Origin: Pararhizobium sp. A13
GTDB taxonomy: Bacteria > Pseudomonadota > Alphaproteobacteria > Rhizobiales > Rhizobiaceae
Direction: 5' to 3'
Assembly (NCBI RefSeq): GCF_040126305.1
Contig: NZ_CP149510.1
Location: 1,499,001 to 1,563,000 of the forward strand
Length of the DNA stretch: 64,000 bases
The position numbers and the translations under genes were made by a program. The notes below the pieces were generated by a model that ran no database searches, had not been told where the DNA came from, and saw only the letters and a list, made by a program, of their open reading frames with translations. Shown in pieces: positions 18,095 through 27,370 of this stretch (position 1 is its first letter; every line of letters begins with the position of its first letter).

Positions 18095-18241
18095 CTAGAG
18101 CTTCATCGGATTCAGGTGAACTGCAAGCGCGGTGGGCTGCTCATAGTTGATTGCCCGTGGCTGCCGTCCGGCAAGCTGGGCGAACGGGATCGTCGCGATG
18201 ACCAGGATCAGGAAGGCGACATATAGCAGTCCAAGGTGCAT
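18095..18241 (-). CDS. Small membrane protein, hypothetical
   Basis: A possible 48-residue protein: one hydrophobic segment at residues 3-21 (LGLLYVAFLILVIATIPFA) followed by a short polar tail (QLAGRQPRAINYEQ). No family is recognised. The start at 18241 has only a weak ribosome site; a GGAG lies about 25 bases upstream. It is divergent from the two-component system, a common place for small accessory membrane proteins. The call rests on composition alone. Confidence 0.4.
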   Translation of the reverse strand: MHLGLLYVAFLILVIATIPFAQLAGRQPRAINYEQPTALAVHLNPMKL

Positions 18242-18523
18242 GCGAGGCGCTTTCAAACAAGAATCTCCAAGGGCCGACGGCAAGTCTGCCGATCGATCCT
18301 GACACCAGGCTGAATGTGACGCGCATTGCACCGTGGCGGTGCTGCTCGTGCTGCGCATTCCGAGCCCCCGTTCAGGTTCCTGTCAGAAAATCGGCCCAGA
18401 AACCGAGCGCGCAGACCGGTCGCAGCTCATCTGCTGTGTGGCACCTGCTCCCGGCAACGGGCAGCGGGTGCTTTGCCATGTCCATCAAGCCGTTTGACGA
18501 CGCAGGCCAAAGAGGGAATAAGA

Positions 18524-19222
18524 ATGCCGGTACAGCTGATCGGAACGAGGACCAGCGGCTTGCGCGTTCTGCTTGTCGAGGACAACATCATTCTGGGGGA
18601 GGCGGTTCGCGATCATGTCGCGGCGGCCGACCACGCCGTCGACTGGATGAAGACGCTCGAGGATGCGCGCGTCTCGCTGCGCACCGTTACGTATGGGCTC
18701 ATTCTTCTCGATCTCAGGCTACCGGACGGCAGCGGCATTGCCCTGTTGAGGGAACTGCGGGCGGCGGGTATGGCAACGCCCGTCATCATCCTCACGGCGC
18801 ACGACCAGATCTCCGACCGGATCGAAGGCTTGAACAGCGGCGCCGACGATTACCTCGTCAAACCCTTCGATCTCGGCGAACTCAGCGCCCGCATGCTTGC
18901 GGTCATCCGCCGCTATGGCGGCAATATTTCGCCGGAGATCCGCTTCGGCGACGTGACGATCAGCCCGGTCGACCGGCGCGTCTTTGCCGGCGGCGAGGAG
19001 GTCGGGCTCTCCGGCCGCGAATGGGCCGTGCTTGACACGCTGCTTGCCCGGCCCGGTGCCGTCATCTCGAAGGCGCAGATCGAGGAGGCGCTTTATGCCT
19101 TCGGCTCGGAGATCGAAAGCAATACGGTGGAGGTCTATGTCAGCCGCCTGCGCAAGAAGCTCGGCAGGGATCACGTGGTGACGGTGCGCGGTGTCGGCTA
19201 CAAGATCGGGGCACCGGCGTGA
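18524..19222 (+). CDS. OmpR/PhoB-family response regulator
   Basis: This is a two-component DNA-binding regulator. The 232-residue protein has a receiver domain (about 14-125: RVLLVEDNIILGEAV acidic pair, phosphorylated Asp in LILLDLRLPDGSG, Thr in VIILTAHD, Lys in DYLVKPFD). A winged-helix domain (about 140-230) includes EWAVLDTLLARPG, NTVEVYVSRLRKKLG and VRGVGYKI. ATG 18524 follows AGAGGG. The kinase gene overlaps by four bases. The long leader (18242-18523) may hold autoregulatory sites, but I see no clear repeat. Confidence 0.94.
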   Translation: MPVQLIGTRTSGLRVLLVEDNIILGEAVRDHVAAADHAVDWMKTLEDARVSLRTVTYGLILLDLRLPDGSGIALLRELRAAGMATPVIILTAHDQISDRIEGLNSGADDYLVKPFDLGELSARMLAVIRRYGGNISPEIRFGDVTISPVDRRVFAGGEEVGLSGREWAVLDTLLARPGAVISKAQIEEALYAFGSEIESNTVEVYVSRLRKKLGRDHVVTVRGVGYKIGAPA

Positions 19223-20577
19223 CGCAGCAAAGACCAAGCCGGCAAAGCATGACGCGGCGGCTGATCCTCTGGCTGACGGGCGCGACCACCGCCTTCTGGC
19301 TGATCGCCGCCGGCCTCGGCATTTCCGTGATGCAGGATGAATTCGGCGAGTTCTTCGACGGTTCGCTGCAGGAAACGGCCGAGCGGCTGTTGCCGCTCGT
19401 CCTCGATGACCTGCAGCGCCGGCAAGGCCCCTCCTCGCCGCAGCATCTTCGGCGGCAGGCCGAGGACATCGGCGACGAATATCTCGTCTACCAGGTCCGC
19501 GATACGCAAGGCCATGTCCTTATTCGCTCGCATGATGCGCCGGTGGAAGCGTTCGAAGCGCCGCTGAAGCGCGGCTTCTGGGGAAACGACGACTTCCAGT
19601 TTTATACGGCCAGAAGCGCCGACGGCACGGTCTTCGTGCAGGTGGCGGACGCGATGGCCAACCGCAACGAGGCGATCACCGAAGGTGGCCTGGCGCTTTT
19701 CCTGCCCGTGCTGGTGCTTATTCCCGTCAGCATCGGCCTGATCTGGCTGATCGTGCGCCGGACGCTGGCGCCGGTCGATGACCTGCGCAGGGCGATCGAG
19801 GAGAAGGACGGCGGCAACATGGCGCCTGTGCCATCGCGCATGCTGCCGCGCGAGCTCCAGCCCATCGCCCGCTCCGTCAACCATCTCCTGACACGCCTGC
19901 AGGCGGCCTTCGATGCCGAGCGTGAGTTCACGGCAAACAGCGCGCACGAACTGCGCACGCCGATCGCCGGCGCGCTGGCGCAGACGCAGATGCTGATCGC
20001 CGAGCTCGACGGACCGGAAAAGCGCCGGGCCCAGCAGATCGAAGCCTCGCTCGTCAATCTCGGTCATACCGCCGAAAAACTGCTGCAGCTGGCCCGCGCC
20101 GAGGCCGGGATCGGAGCGGGCAGCACGAATGTCGATCTGGCCCGTGTCCTCGACCTGGTGCTGACCGATTTTGAGCGGAGCAGTCAGGCCTCATCGAGGT
20201 TGCGTTTCGAGCGGGAAAAGGGGGCGACCCTGGAAGGCCCCTACAGCGAAGACGCTTTCGCCATCGTCCTGCGCAACCTGATCGAGAACGCCCTGCTGCA
20301 TGGCCGGGCCGAGGAGCCGGTCGTCGTCCGCCTGGAAAAGGGCGGCGTGCTGCGGATCGTCAACGATGCCGCGCCACTGACGCCAGATGAACTTGCAGTC
20401 ATCCGCAAGCGGTTCGGCCGCGGAGCCACGATGTCTCCCGGTTCCGGCCTCGGCCTGTCGATCGCCGAACGGCTGCTGCAGCAGATGAACGTTCACTTCG
20501 AGATCCTGTCGCCGGCGACGGGGCGGAAGGACGGTTTCGAGGTCGTCATGCGGTTTGGCGAGAAGGCCGCGGCGTGA
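19219..20577 (+). CDS. Sensor histidine kinase, partner of the OmpR-type regulator
   Basis: This membrane kinase phosphorylates the upstream regulator. In the 452-residue protein, membrane segments at about 14-36 and 160-182 bracket a periplasmic domain of about 120 residues. A HAMP-like stretch (RRTLAPVDDLRRAIEEKDGG) leads to HisKA with the phospho-His in FTANSAHELRTPIAGAL. HATPase_c follows with the N box LRNLIENALLHG and G box GSGLGLSIAERLL. The GTG start lies inside the regulator stop (ATGA-like overlap GTGA), so translation is coupled. The layout resembles the QseC/TctE-type kinases. Signal unknown. Confidence 0.94.
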   Translation: MTQQRPSRQSMTRRLILWLTGATTAFWLIAAGLGISVMQDEFGEFFDGSLQETAERLLPLVLDDLQRRQGPSSPQHLRRQAEDIGDEYLVYQVRDTQGHVLIRSHDAPVEAFEAPLKRGFWGNDDFQFYTARSADGTVFVQVADAMANRNEAITEGGLALFLPVLVLIPVSIGLIWLIVRRTLAPVDDLRRAIEEKDGGNMAPVPSRMLPRELQPIARSVNHLLTRLQAAFDAEREFTANSAHELRTPIAGALAQTQMLIAELDGPEKRRAQQIEASLVNLGHTAEKLLQLARAEAGIGAGSTNVDLARVLDLVLTDFERSSQASSRLRFEREKGATLEGPYSEDAFAIVLRNLIENALLHGRAEEPVVVRLEKGGVLRIVNDAAPLTPDELAVIRKRFGRGATMSPGSGLGLSIAERLLQQMNVHFEILSPATGRKDGFEVVMRFGEKAAA

Positions 20578-20716
20578 GCCGGTGACTAGCGCGGCACAAA
20601 TTTGCGCCGTCACGCTGGCAAAATGCCTTTCGCGCCCTACCTGGACATCATCCGCAGCCCGCGCTGCCGGGCCTTCCCGCCTTTTGAATTCTTTGAAAAA
20701 CACACGGAGACACACC

Positions 20717-21763
20717 ATGCGTTACAATCAGCTTGGCAATACCGGCCTGTTCGTTTCGGAGATCTGCCTGGGAACGATGACCTTCGGCGCGGCTGATGGC
20801 GGCTTCTGGGGCGCGATCGCCGATGTCGACCAGGATGCAGCCGACCGGATCGTCGAGAAATCTCTGGCAGCGGGCGTCAATTTCATCGATACGGCCGATG
20901 TCTATTCCTTCGGGGATTCGGAACGGCTGCTCGGGCAGGCCTTGCGCAATCTCGGGGTCAAGCGCAAGGATGTGGTGATCGCCACCAAGGTCTATGGCCA
21001 GATGGGCGAGGGGCCGAACGATCGCGGTGCCTCGCGCGGGCACATCATGGATTCGGTCGAGGCGAGCCTCGAGCGGCTGCAGATGGATCACATCGATCTC
21101 TACCAGATCCATGCGACCGATACGGTCACGCCGATCGACGAGACGCTTCGGGCGCTGGACGATCTGGTGTCGCGTGGCCTCGTTCGGTATGTCGGCGTCT
21201 CCAACTGGCAGGCCTGGAAGATCGCCAAGGCGCTGGGCGTCTGCGAGCGCAAGGGCTATGCCCGGTTCGACAGCCTGCAGGCTTATTATTCGATCGCTGG
21301 GCGTGACCTCGAGCGGGACATCGTGCCACTGCTGACCGAGGAGAAGATGGGGCTCATGGTCTGGTCGCCGCTGGCAGGCGGGCTGCTTTCCGGCAAATAC
21401 GGTCCGGGTGCTCCGGGCAATGGCGAGGGGCGCCGGGCGACTTTCGATTTCCCGCCGGTCGACAAGGACCGCGCCTGGGAATGCGTTGCGGCCATGCGCG
21501 AGATCGCGGCCGAGCACGATGCCAGCGTCGCCGAAGTCGCGCTCGCCTACATTCTCTCCAAACCCTTCGTCACCAGCGTCATCATCGGCGCCAAGCGGGT
21601 GGAGCAACTGGAAGAGAACCTCAAGGCGGTGAAGCTGCGGCTCGACGCCGACGACCTCGCACGGCTTGATGCCGTCAGTGCATTGCCGCCGGAATATCCC
21701 GGCTGGATGCTCGAGCGGCAGAGCGCTGCCCGGCGCCCGCAGCCGTTCGAACCGAAGGCATGA
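20717..21763 (+). CDS. Aldo/keto reductase
   Basis: An NADPH-dependent oxidoreductase of the AKR superfamily. The 348-residue protein has MRYNQLGNTGLFVSEICLG at the start, the catalytic Asp and Tyr in DTADVYSFGDSE, Lys in VVIATKVYG and His in IDLYQIHATD. The C-terminal cofactor-binding part is SVIIGAKRVEQLEENL. It resembles the YajO/Gcy-like stress group; the substrate cannot be read. ATG 20717 is preceded by CGGAGA. It lies downstream of the two-component pair on the same strand with a 139-base gap, so shared control is possible. Confidence 0.92.
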   Translation: MRYNQLGNTGLFVSEICLGTMTFGAADGGFWGAIADVDQDAADRIVEKSLAAGVNFIDTADVYSFGDSERLLGQALRNLGVKRKDVVIATKVYGQMGEGPNDRGASRGHIMDSVEASLERLQMDHIDLYQIHATDTVTPIDETLRALDDLVSRGLVRYVGVSNWQAWKIAKALGVCERKGYARFDSLQAYYSIAGRDLERDIVPLLTEEKMGLMVWSPLAGGLLSGKYGPGAPGNGEGRRATFDFPPVDKDRAWECVAAMREIAAEHDASVAEVALAYILSKPFVTSVIIGAKRVEQLEENLKAVKLRLDADDLARLDAVSALPPEYPGWMLERQSAARRPQPFEPKA

Positions 21764-21873
21764 TGCGGTAGAGCCGCAGTTTACGGTGTCGTGTCCATCG
21801 GAAGCTTGCATCCCGGCGGTAATGCACCGACATAGAAGGGATCCGAAAATACCTGTCGATCGAAAGTAGTGCT

Positions 21874-23022
21874 TTGAACGATCCCATCGCTGCCGTCGAC
21901 GCCATCGCGCAAATCCAGGCCGTGCCGACCATCCTCGATGTCGTCTGCAAGACGACCGGCATGCGCTTTGCGGCGGTGGCGCGGGTGACGGCAGACCGGT
22001 GGATCGCCTGCAGCGTTCGCGACGAAATCGCTTTCGGGCTCGAGCCCGGCGGAGAACTGAAGATCGAGACGACCATCTGCAACGAGATCCGGGAACACCA
22101 GCAGGCGGTGATCATCGACAACGTCGCCGACGACCCGGCGTATTCCAGCCACCATACGCCGGCGATCTACGGGTTGCAGAGCTATATCTCCATGCCGATC
22201 ACGCTTGCCGATGGCTCCTTCTTCGGCACGCTCTGCGCCATCGATACCGTGCCGCGCGAACTGAACAAGCCGGAAACCGTCGGCATGTTCCAGCTCTTCG
22301 CCAATCTGATTGCCTTTCATCTCGATACCCATGACCGTATCGATCAGGAGCGGCAGGGCAACGAATTGCGCGAGCAGTTCATTGCTGTGCTGGGGCATGA
22401 CCTGCGCAATCCACTGGCTTCGCTCGATGCCGGCACGCGCATGCTGCAGCGTTCAGTCGAGGACGAGAAGGGCAAGACCGTACTCGGGCTGATGCAGTCC
22501 AGCATTTCGCGCATGTCCGGCCTGATCGACAACGTGCTCGATTTCGCCCGCGGCAGGCTCGGCGGCGGCATCCCCGTGGAGCAGGCCGACCGGGTTCCGC
22601 TGAAGCCGGTGATGGAGCAGGTGGTGGCGGAACTGCGAATGACCAATCCGGGCCGGACGATCGAGGCCGATTTTACCGAGGCGCTGGTGCGCTGCGACGA
22701 GGGCCGGATCGGCCAGCTTCTGTCCAACCTGCTCGCCAACGCATTGACGCATGGCGACCCGGAGACACCCATCCGGGTTCGCTCGGCAATTGCGGGCAAT
22801 CGCTTCGAGCTTGCGGTGGCAAATGCGGGTGAGCCGATTCCGGAAACGGTCGTCAAGGACCTGTTCAAGCCCTTCGTCCGCGCCTCCGCCAAGGCAAATC
22901 TGCAGGGGCTGGGTCTCGGGCTCTACATCGCCTCGGAGATCGCCAAGGCGCACAATGGCAGGCTTTCGGTTTCCTCCACGCCGGATGAAACCTGTTTCAC
23001 CTTCCAGATGCCGCTGCAATAA
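21874..23022 (+). CDS. Cytosolic GAF-domain sensor histidine kinase (orphan)
   Basis: The 382-residue protein has no membrane segment. A GAF domain covers about 20-150 (RWIACSVRDEIAFGLEPGGE, SYISMPITLADGSFFGTLCA). The HisKA helix carries the phospho-His in FIAVLGHDLRNPLASLDAG. HATPase_c has LLSNLLANALTHG and GLGLGLYIASEIAKAH. No response regulator is adjacent. The TTG start has only a weak GAAAG site, and no upstream ATG in frame gives a better N-terminus. Plant-associated Alphaproteobacteria commonly carry such soluble GAF kinases; ligand and partner are unknown. Confidence 0.92.
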   Translation: MNDPIAAVDAIAQIQAVPTILDVVCKTTGMRFAAVARVTADRWIACSVRDEIAFGLEPGGELKIETTICNEIREHQQAVIIDNVADDPAYSSHHTPAIYGLQSYISMPITLADGSFFGTLCAIDTVPRELNKPETVGMFQLFANLIAFHLDTHDRIDQERQGNELREQFIAVLGHDLRNPLASLDAGTRMLQRSVEDEKGKTVLGLMQSSISRMSGLIDNVLDFARGRLGGGIPVEQADRVPLKPVMEQVVAELRMTNPGRTIEADFTEALVRCDEGRIGQLLSNLLANALTHGDPETPIRVRSAIAGNRFELAVANAGEPIPETVVKDLFKPFVRASAKANLQGLGLGLYIASEIAKAHNGRLSVSSTPDETCFTFQMPLQ

Positions 23023-23033
23023 GGCCGGCGTTT

Positions 23034-23369
23034 TCAGGGCCCGTATTCATTGGCTTCGGGCTTGCCAGGCCACAGACAGAGCGTGATGAAGACGACAGGG
23101 CTCAAGACCGGAATGAACAGGCAGATGGCGAGCGGCCCGGGATAGCCGATGTCGTGCAGGCGCTTGATCGTCAGCATGACGATCGACGCGGTCGAGACGA
23201 GGCCGCTCACGACCAGGATCAGTGTCCAGAGCGCCAGCGCAATGTCGTTCCCCTCATTGGCGAACATGCGGGTCAGCACGAAGCCGCTGATCGCCACCCA
23301 GAACAGCCAGCCGAGGAAATAGGGCAAGCGGCTCAGGCGGCCGGAGGGGCTGAAGAACAGCCATTGCAT
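23034..23369 (-). CDS. DUF805 family membrane protein
   Basis: This 111-residue protein starts MQWLFFSPSGRLSRLPYFLG, the DUF805 signature, and has four hydrophobic segments with the conserved KRLHDIGYPG loop between the third and fourth. Function is unknown; members are small inner-membrane proteins. ATG 23369 is chosen because GCGGAGGGG lies just upstream; another ATG at 23393 would place that site inside the gene. It follows dapD by 27 bases and is probably cotranscribed with it. Confidence 0.9.
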   Translation of the reverse strand: MQWLFFSPSGRLSRLPYFLGWLFWVAISGFVLTRMFANEGNDIALALWTLILVVSGLVSTASIVMLTIKRLHDIGYPGPLAICLFIPVLSPVVFITLCLWPGKPEANEYGP

Positions 23370-23396
23370 GGTCTGCTGCCCCTCCGCAGGCATCGG

Positions 23397-24257
23397 TCAG
23401 TCCCGCAACAGTTCGTTGATGCCAGTCTTGGAACGGGTCTTCTCATCGACGCGCTTGACGATGACGGCGCAGTAGAGGTTCGGTGCAGGCTGGCCGTTTG
23501 CCATGGTGGCATTGCCCGACGGCATGGAACCGGCGACGACCACCGAATAGGGCGGCACTTCGCCATAGGTGACTTCGCCGGTGGCGCGGTCGACGATCTT
23601 GGTCGACTTGCCGATGAAGACGCCCATGCCGAGCACCGAGCCCTCGCGCACGATGCAGCCTTCGACCACCTCCGAGCGGGCGCCGATGAAGCAGTTGTCC
23701 TCGATGATCGTCGGACCGGCCTGCATCGGCTCCAGCACGCCGCCGATGCCGACGCCTCCGGACAGGTGTACATGTTTGCCGATCTGGGCGCAGGAACCGA
23801 CCGTTGCCCAGGTATCGACCATCGTGCCTTCGCCGACATAGGCGCCGAGATTGACGAAGGACGGCATCAGGATGGCATTTGGAGCGATATAGGCCGAGCG
23901 GCGGACGATGGCGTTGGGTACGGCGCGGAAGCCAGCCTTTTCGAACTCGTTGACGCTCCAGCCGTCGAACTTGGAGGGAACCTTGTCCCACCAGGCGGCG
24001 TCGCCCGGACCGCCCTTGATGATTTCCATCGGGCTGAGGCGGAAGGAAAGAAGGACCGCCTTCTTCAGCCACTGGTTGACGGTCCAGTTGCCGTCCGCGC
24101 CGCGCTCGGCCACTCGCACCTTGCCGCCATCGAGCAGGTTGAGCGCGGCTTCGACGGCGTTGCGCACTTCGCCCCTGGTGGACGTGGTAATGCTGTCGCG
24201 ATTGTCGAAAGCCGTGTCGATGGTCTGGGACAGGGAAGCGAGATCATGGTTCGTCAT
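23397..24257 (-). CDS. dapD: 2,3,4,5-tetrahydropyridine-2,6-dicarboxylate N-succinyltransferase
   Basis: DapD uses succinyl-CoA in the succinylase branch of diaminopimelate/lysine synthesis, upstream of DapE at 14 kb. The 286-residue protein has an N-terminal helical domain, then a left-handed beta-helix of hexapeptide repeats from about 100 ([60 protein letters not shown]). The typical C-terminal arm ends in GINELLRD. Length matches the proteobacterial trimeric enzyme. Confidence 0.96.
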   Translation of the reverse strand: MTNHDLASLSQTIDTAFDNRDSITTSTRGEVRNAVEAALNLLDGGKVRVAERGADGNWTVNQWLKKAVLLSFRLSPMEIIKGGPGDAAWWDKVPSKFDGWSVNEFEKAGFRAVPNAIVRRSAYIAPNAILMPSFVNLGAYVGEGTMVDTWATVGSCAQIGKHVHLSGGVGIGGVLEPMQAGPTIIEDNCFIGARSEVVEGCIVREGSVLGMGVFIGKSTKIVDRATGEVTYGEVPPYSVVVAGSMPSGNATMANGQPAPNLYCAVIVKRVDEKTRSKTGINELLRD

Positions 24258-24284
24258 CGGAATTCCTTAAACTTCGGCGTCTAT

Positions 24285-24345
24285 CGTGAACATGCTCTAG
24301 AGCATGATCCCGAAAAATTGAAGCCTTTTCGGTTGCGGTCGGCGA
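24285..24345. repeat. Rhizobial intergenic repeat with perfect 16-bp palindrome
   Basis: CATGCTCTAGAGCATG (24291-24306) is a perfect palindrome followed by GATCCCGAAAAATTGAAGCC. This start-of-repeat signature recurs in intergenic DNA of Rhizobiales. It lies in the divergent region between dapD and the LOG-family gene, 34 bases upstream of the dapD start, and could add a hairpin to either transcript. Confidence 0.55.
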
Positions 24346-24462
24346 TGGATGAAGGTGTATGTCACGGGAATGGCTGCGGTGATTTGATCGTAGCGCCCCG
24401 TATAGTCGAAGGAGCATCCGGCAGCGATGAAAGGCTGCCGGTTTGCGGCAGGAAAGTGTGAC

Positions 24463-25362
24463 ATGGCAAGAATGAAGAAGCGGAATTTGCGGCGCAAGGA
24501 CGGGGTCTGGGATCCGCTGGTCGACAGCCGGCAGGCGCGGGCGCGGGCAGCAGGCGTGCCGCAGACACCGCAATCGATGTCGCCCTCCTACAGGCTCGCC
24601 TATACGGACGACGATTTTCTGTCCCGTGAGGAACTGCGCCCCGTGCGGCTGCAACTCGAGCTTCTGAAGCCCGAAATGGTCCTCTCCGAGCGCGGGATCA
24701 ATTCGACGATCGTGATGTTCGGTGGTGCGCGCATTCCTGAACCCGGCGGCGACGCCTGGGCGGCGAGGAACGAGACGCAGCGCAAGAACCTGACGGCTGC
24801 GTCGATCTACTACGAAGAGGCTCGGAAGTTTTCGACGCTGTGTTCGCAGCATTCGGCGGAGTCGGGCTACACGGAATATGTCGTCGTCACCGGCGGCGGG
24901 CCGGGCGTGATGGAGGCAGGAAACCGCGGGGCCGCCGAAATCGGCGCGCCCTCGATCGGGCTCAACATCGTGCTGCCGCACGAGCAGGCGCCGAACCGCT
25001 TCGTGACGCCGGAACTTTCCTTCAACTTCCACTACTTCGCCATCCGCAAGATGCACTTCCTGCTGCGCGCCAAGGCGGTCGTGGTGTTTCCGGGCGGCTT
25101 CGGCACGCTTGATGAACTGTTCGAGACGATCACGCTGATGCAGACCGGCCGCCTGGCGCTGGTGCCGCTGATCCTGTTCGGCGAGAAATTCTGGCGCAAG
25201 ATCATCAATTTCGAGGCGCTGGCCGAATTCGGCACGATAGCGCCCAATGATGTTGATCTCCTGCAGTTTGTCGAAACCGCGGACGAGGCCTGGGAGATCA
25301 TCTCGAAATTCTACCAGACGATGGATCCCAAGAAGGTGCCGATGGCGTCCGGCGTTCGCTAG
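24463..25362 (+). CDS. LOG family protein (Rossmann-fold nucleotide hydrolase-like)
   Basis: The 299-residue protein carries both hallmarks of the LOG/TIGR00730 family: GGGPGVMEAGNRGAAE and PGGFGTLDELFE, the phosphoribohydrolase active-site motif. Family members release the base from nucleoside 5'-monophosphates, including cytokinin activation, but this longer subgroup (about 300 residues with a basic N-terminus MARMKKRNLRRKDG) is less studied. ATG 24463 follows AGGAAAG. It stands alone, divergent from dapD. Confidence 0.9.
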   Translation: MARMKKRNLRRKDGVWDPLVDSRQARARAAGVPQTPQSMSPSYRLAYTDDDFLSREELRPVRLQLELLKPEMVLSERGINSTIVMFGGARIPEPGGDAWAARNETQRKNLTAASIYYEEARKFSTLCSQHSAESGYTEYVVVTGGGPGVMEAGNRGAAEIGAPSIGLNIVLPHEQAPNRFVTPELSFNFHYFAIRKMHFLLRAKAVVVFPGGFGTLDELFETITLMQTGRLALVPLILFGEKFWRKIINFEALAEFGTIAPNDVDLLQFVETADEAWEIISKFYQTMDPKKVPMASGVR

Positions 25363-25443
25363 CGCATGACCGCACGCCAGCGTTGGCGAAATTCACATTC
25401 TGCCGCAGTGACACGCGGCGGCAGCTGTGGCATGTGAGCCTTC

Positions 25444-25854
25444 ATGCATATCCTGCGGCAGATCGTCAAAGACCGGATTTCCTTCAGCGCCATTTCGGCG
25501 CTGTTTGCGGTCGTCCTGTTGCTGCAGGGTCTCTCCGCCGGTTTCGCCCAAGGGGGGATGGCCGCGGCAGCCGCCGATCCGTTCAATATTCTCTGTTTTG
25601 CCGACGAGCCTGGTTCGGCGGCACATACGAAACCGGTCGACGGGCCGGTCAAGCATGCACAATGCCCTTGCGCTACGCTCTGCCAGCAGTCGCAAGCTCT
25701 TGTTGCTGCGATCCCCGTCGCAGCGGCTACACTCGTCCGGCCGGATGGTCTCTGGACGACCGTCGAGGTCATCCCGGACCATCTCGTGCCGCCTTTGCCT
25801 GCAATCGGCCTTGTTGCCGAGGCGCGGGCGCCTCCAGTCTTCTCCGCTGCGTGA
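25444..25854 (+). CDS. DUF2946-like small exported protein
   Basis: This 136-residue protein has a signal-like hydrophobic segment (about 14-36, ISALFAVVLLLQGLSAGFA), a cysteine cluster (CPCATLCQ) in the middle and a proline-rich C-terminus. It resembles DUF2946-type proteins found next to iron or copper uptake and PepSY genes, but the match is by eye. It lies 52 bases before the PepSY gene, so the two probably form one operon. Confidence 0.65.
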   Translation: MHILRQIVKDRISFSAISALFAVVLLLQGLSAGFAQGGMAAAAADPFNILCFADEPGSAAHTKPVDGPVKHAQCPCATLCQQSQALVAAIPVAAATLVRPDGLWTTVEVIPDHLVPPLPAIGLVAEARAPPVFSAA

Positions 25855-25906
25855 ACGCTCAAGGCCGCTCGCCTGCGGCCAAAATCTTCCCATCTGGAGA
25901 AATCTC

Positions 25907-27291
25907 ATGCCCGATATCACTATCGGGCGCGTGGATGCCGGCCCTGCCGTGCGTTCCGCGTCCGACCTTTACCGCGCCGTCTGGCGCTGGCATTTTTACG
26001 CCGGCCTCATGGTCCTGCCTTTCCTCGTCATCCTGGCGGTGACGGGCGCGCTCTATCTCTTCCGCGACGAAATCGATGCGATCGTGCACGCCGATCTGAA
26101 AACAGTCGCCATCACCGAAAACGCGGTGAAAGTTCAACCCTCGGCGATGATCGCTTCGGCGCTTGCGGCCTATCCCGGCACGGCGGTGAAGTTCATCGGT
26201 CCGCCAAGCCCCACCTCGTCGGCGGAAATCACCATTGCTACGAAACCGCCGGCAAGTACGCCGTCTATGTCAACCCCTATGACGGCAAGGTATTGGGCTC
26301 GCTTCCGGACCGCGGCACTGTCATGTGGACCATCCGCACGTTGCACAGCCTCAAATATTTCGGCTCCTTCGCGCGTTCGCTGATCGAGATCGCCGCGGGC
26401 TGGTCGACCCTGCTGGTCGCGACCGGCATCTATCTCTGGTGGCCGCGCAACCAGACGGGCGGCGTGCTCAGCATTCGCGGCACGCCGAAACAGCGGGTCT
26501 TCTGGCGCGACACGCACGCCGTCAGCGGCATTCTTGTCGGCTTCTTCATCGTCTTTCTGGCCGTCACCGGGATGCCCTGGTCCGGCGTCTGGGGCGAAAA
26601 GGTCAACGAATGGGCGAACGGCAACAATTTCGGCTATCCGGCCGGTGTTCGCGTCGCCGTGCCGATGTCGGACGAGCATCTCGACCATGTTGCCAAGACC
26701 TCCTGGTCGCTGGGGCAGGCGAAAATCCCGCAATCGCCTTCCGCCGCCGCGCATGGGTCGGCCGGGCCGATCGGTCTCGATCGGGCAGTGGCGATCTTCG
26801 ATCAACTTGGCCTGCATCGCGGCTATGCCGTCAGCGTTCCGAAGGCCAGCGACGGCGTCTATACCGGCTCCGTCTATCCGGACGACCTCGCCGAGCAGCG
26901 GGTCGTGCATCTCGACCAGTATACCGGCAAGCCGTTGATCGACATGAGCTATGCCGACTACGGTCCGCTCGGCAAGGCGCTCGAATGGGGCATCAATGTC
27001 CATCTCGGCCAGGAATTCGGTCTGTTGAACCAGATCGTTCTGACGATCGTCTGCCTGCTGATCGTGCTGCTTGCCGTTTCAGCCGGCGTCATGTGGTGGA
27101 AGCGGCGTCCCAGAGGCTCGCTCGGCGTGCCGCCGCTGCCGGCGGACAGACGCGTGTTTCGTGGCCTGATCGCGATGCTGATCGTCGGCGGGATCGTGTT
27201 CCCGCTGGTCGGTGTTTCGCTGGTCGTGATGCTCGTGCTCGATTGGGTTTACGTGCGCGTAAGGAAGACGGGCCGGAGGGTGGCTGCGTAA
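25907..27291 (+). pseudogene. PepSY-associated TM domain protein, one-base frameshift
   Basis: This is an inner-membrane protein of the PepSY_TM family, often linked to siderophore-iron reduction. The 5' part (MPDITIGRVDAG, membrane segment WHFYAGLMVLPFLVILAVTG, then VKFIGPPSPTSS) is in one frame to about 26236. From there the conserved sequence continues one frame over: KYAVYVNPYDGKVLGSLPDR, TLHSLKYFGSF, several membrane segments, to the stop at 27291. The sequence around ATTGCTACGAAACC is one base short of an in-frame reading. Without it a normal 460-residue protein results. It is either recently broken or a sequencing error. Confidence 0.85.
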
Positions 27292-27325
27292 GGCGCCTGT
27301 CTGAGGTACGGGTGACGCCCTGCCA

Positions 27326-27356
27326 GAAGGACCGGCGGTCTAAGCGCCGGCCCTTC
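27326..27356. terminator. Convergent hairpin between the PepSY and HAD genes
   Basis: GAAGG-a-CCGGCG (27326-27337) pairs with CGCCGG-c-CCTTC (27345-27356) around a 7-base loop: an 11-bp stem with one mismatch. It lies between convergent genes and could stop transcription both ways. There is no clean T run on either side, so the call is tentative. Confidence 0.45.
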
Positions 27357-27370
27357 GAAGGGGATTTTCA

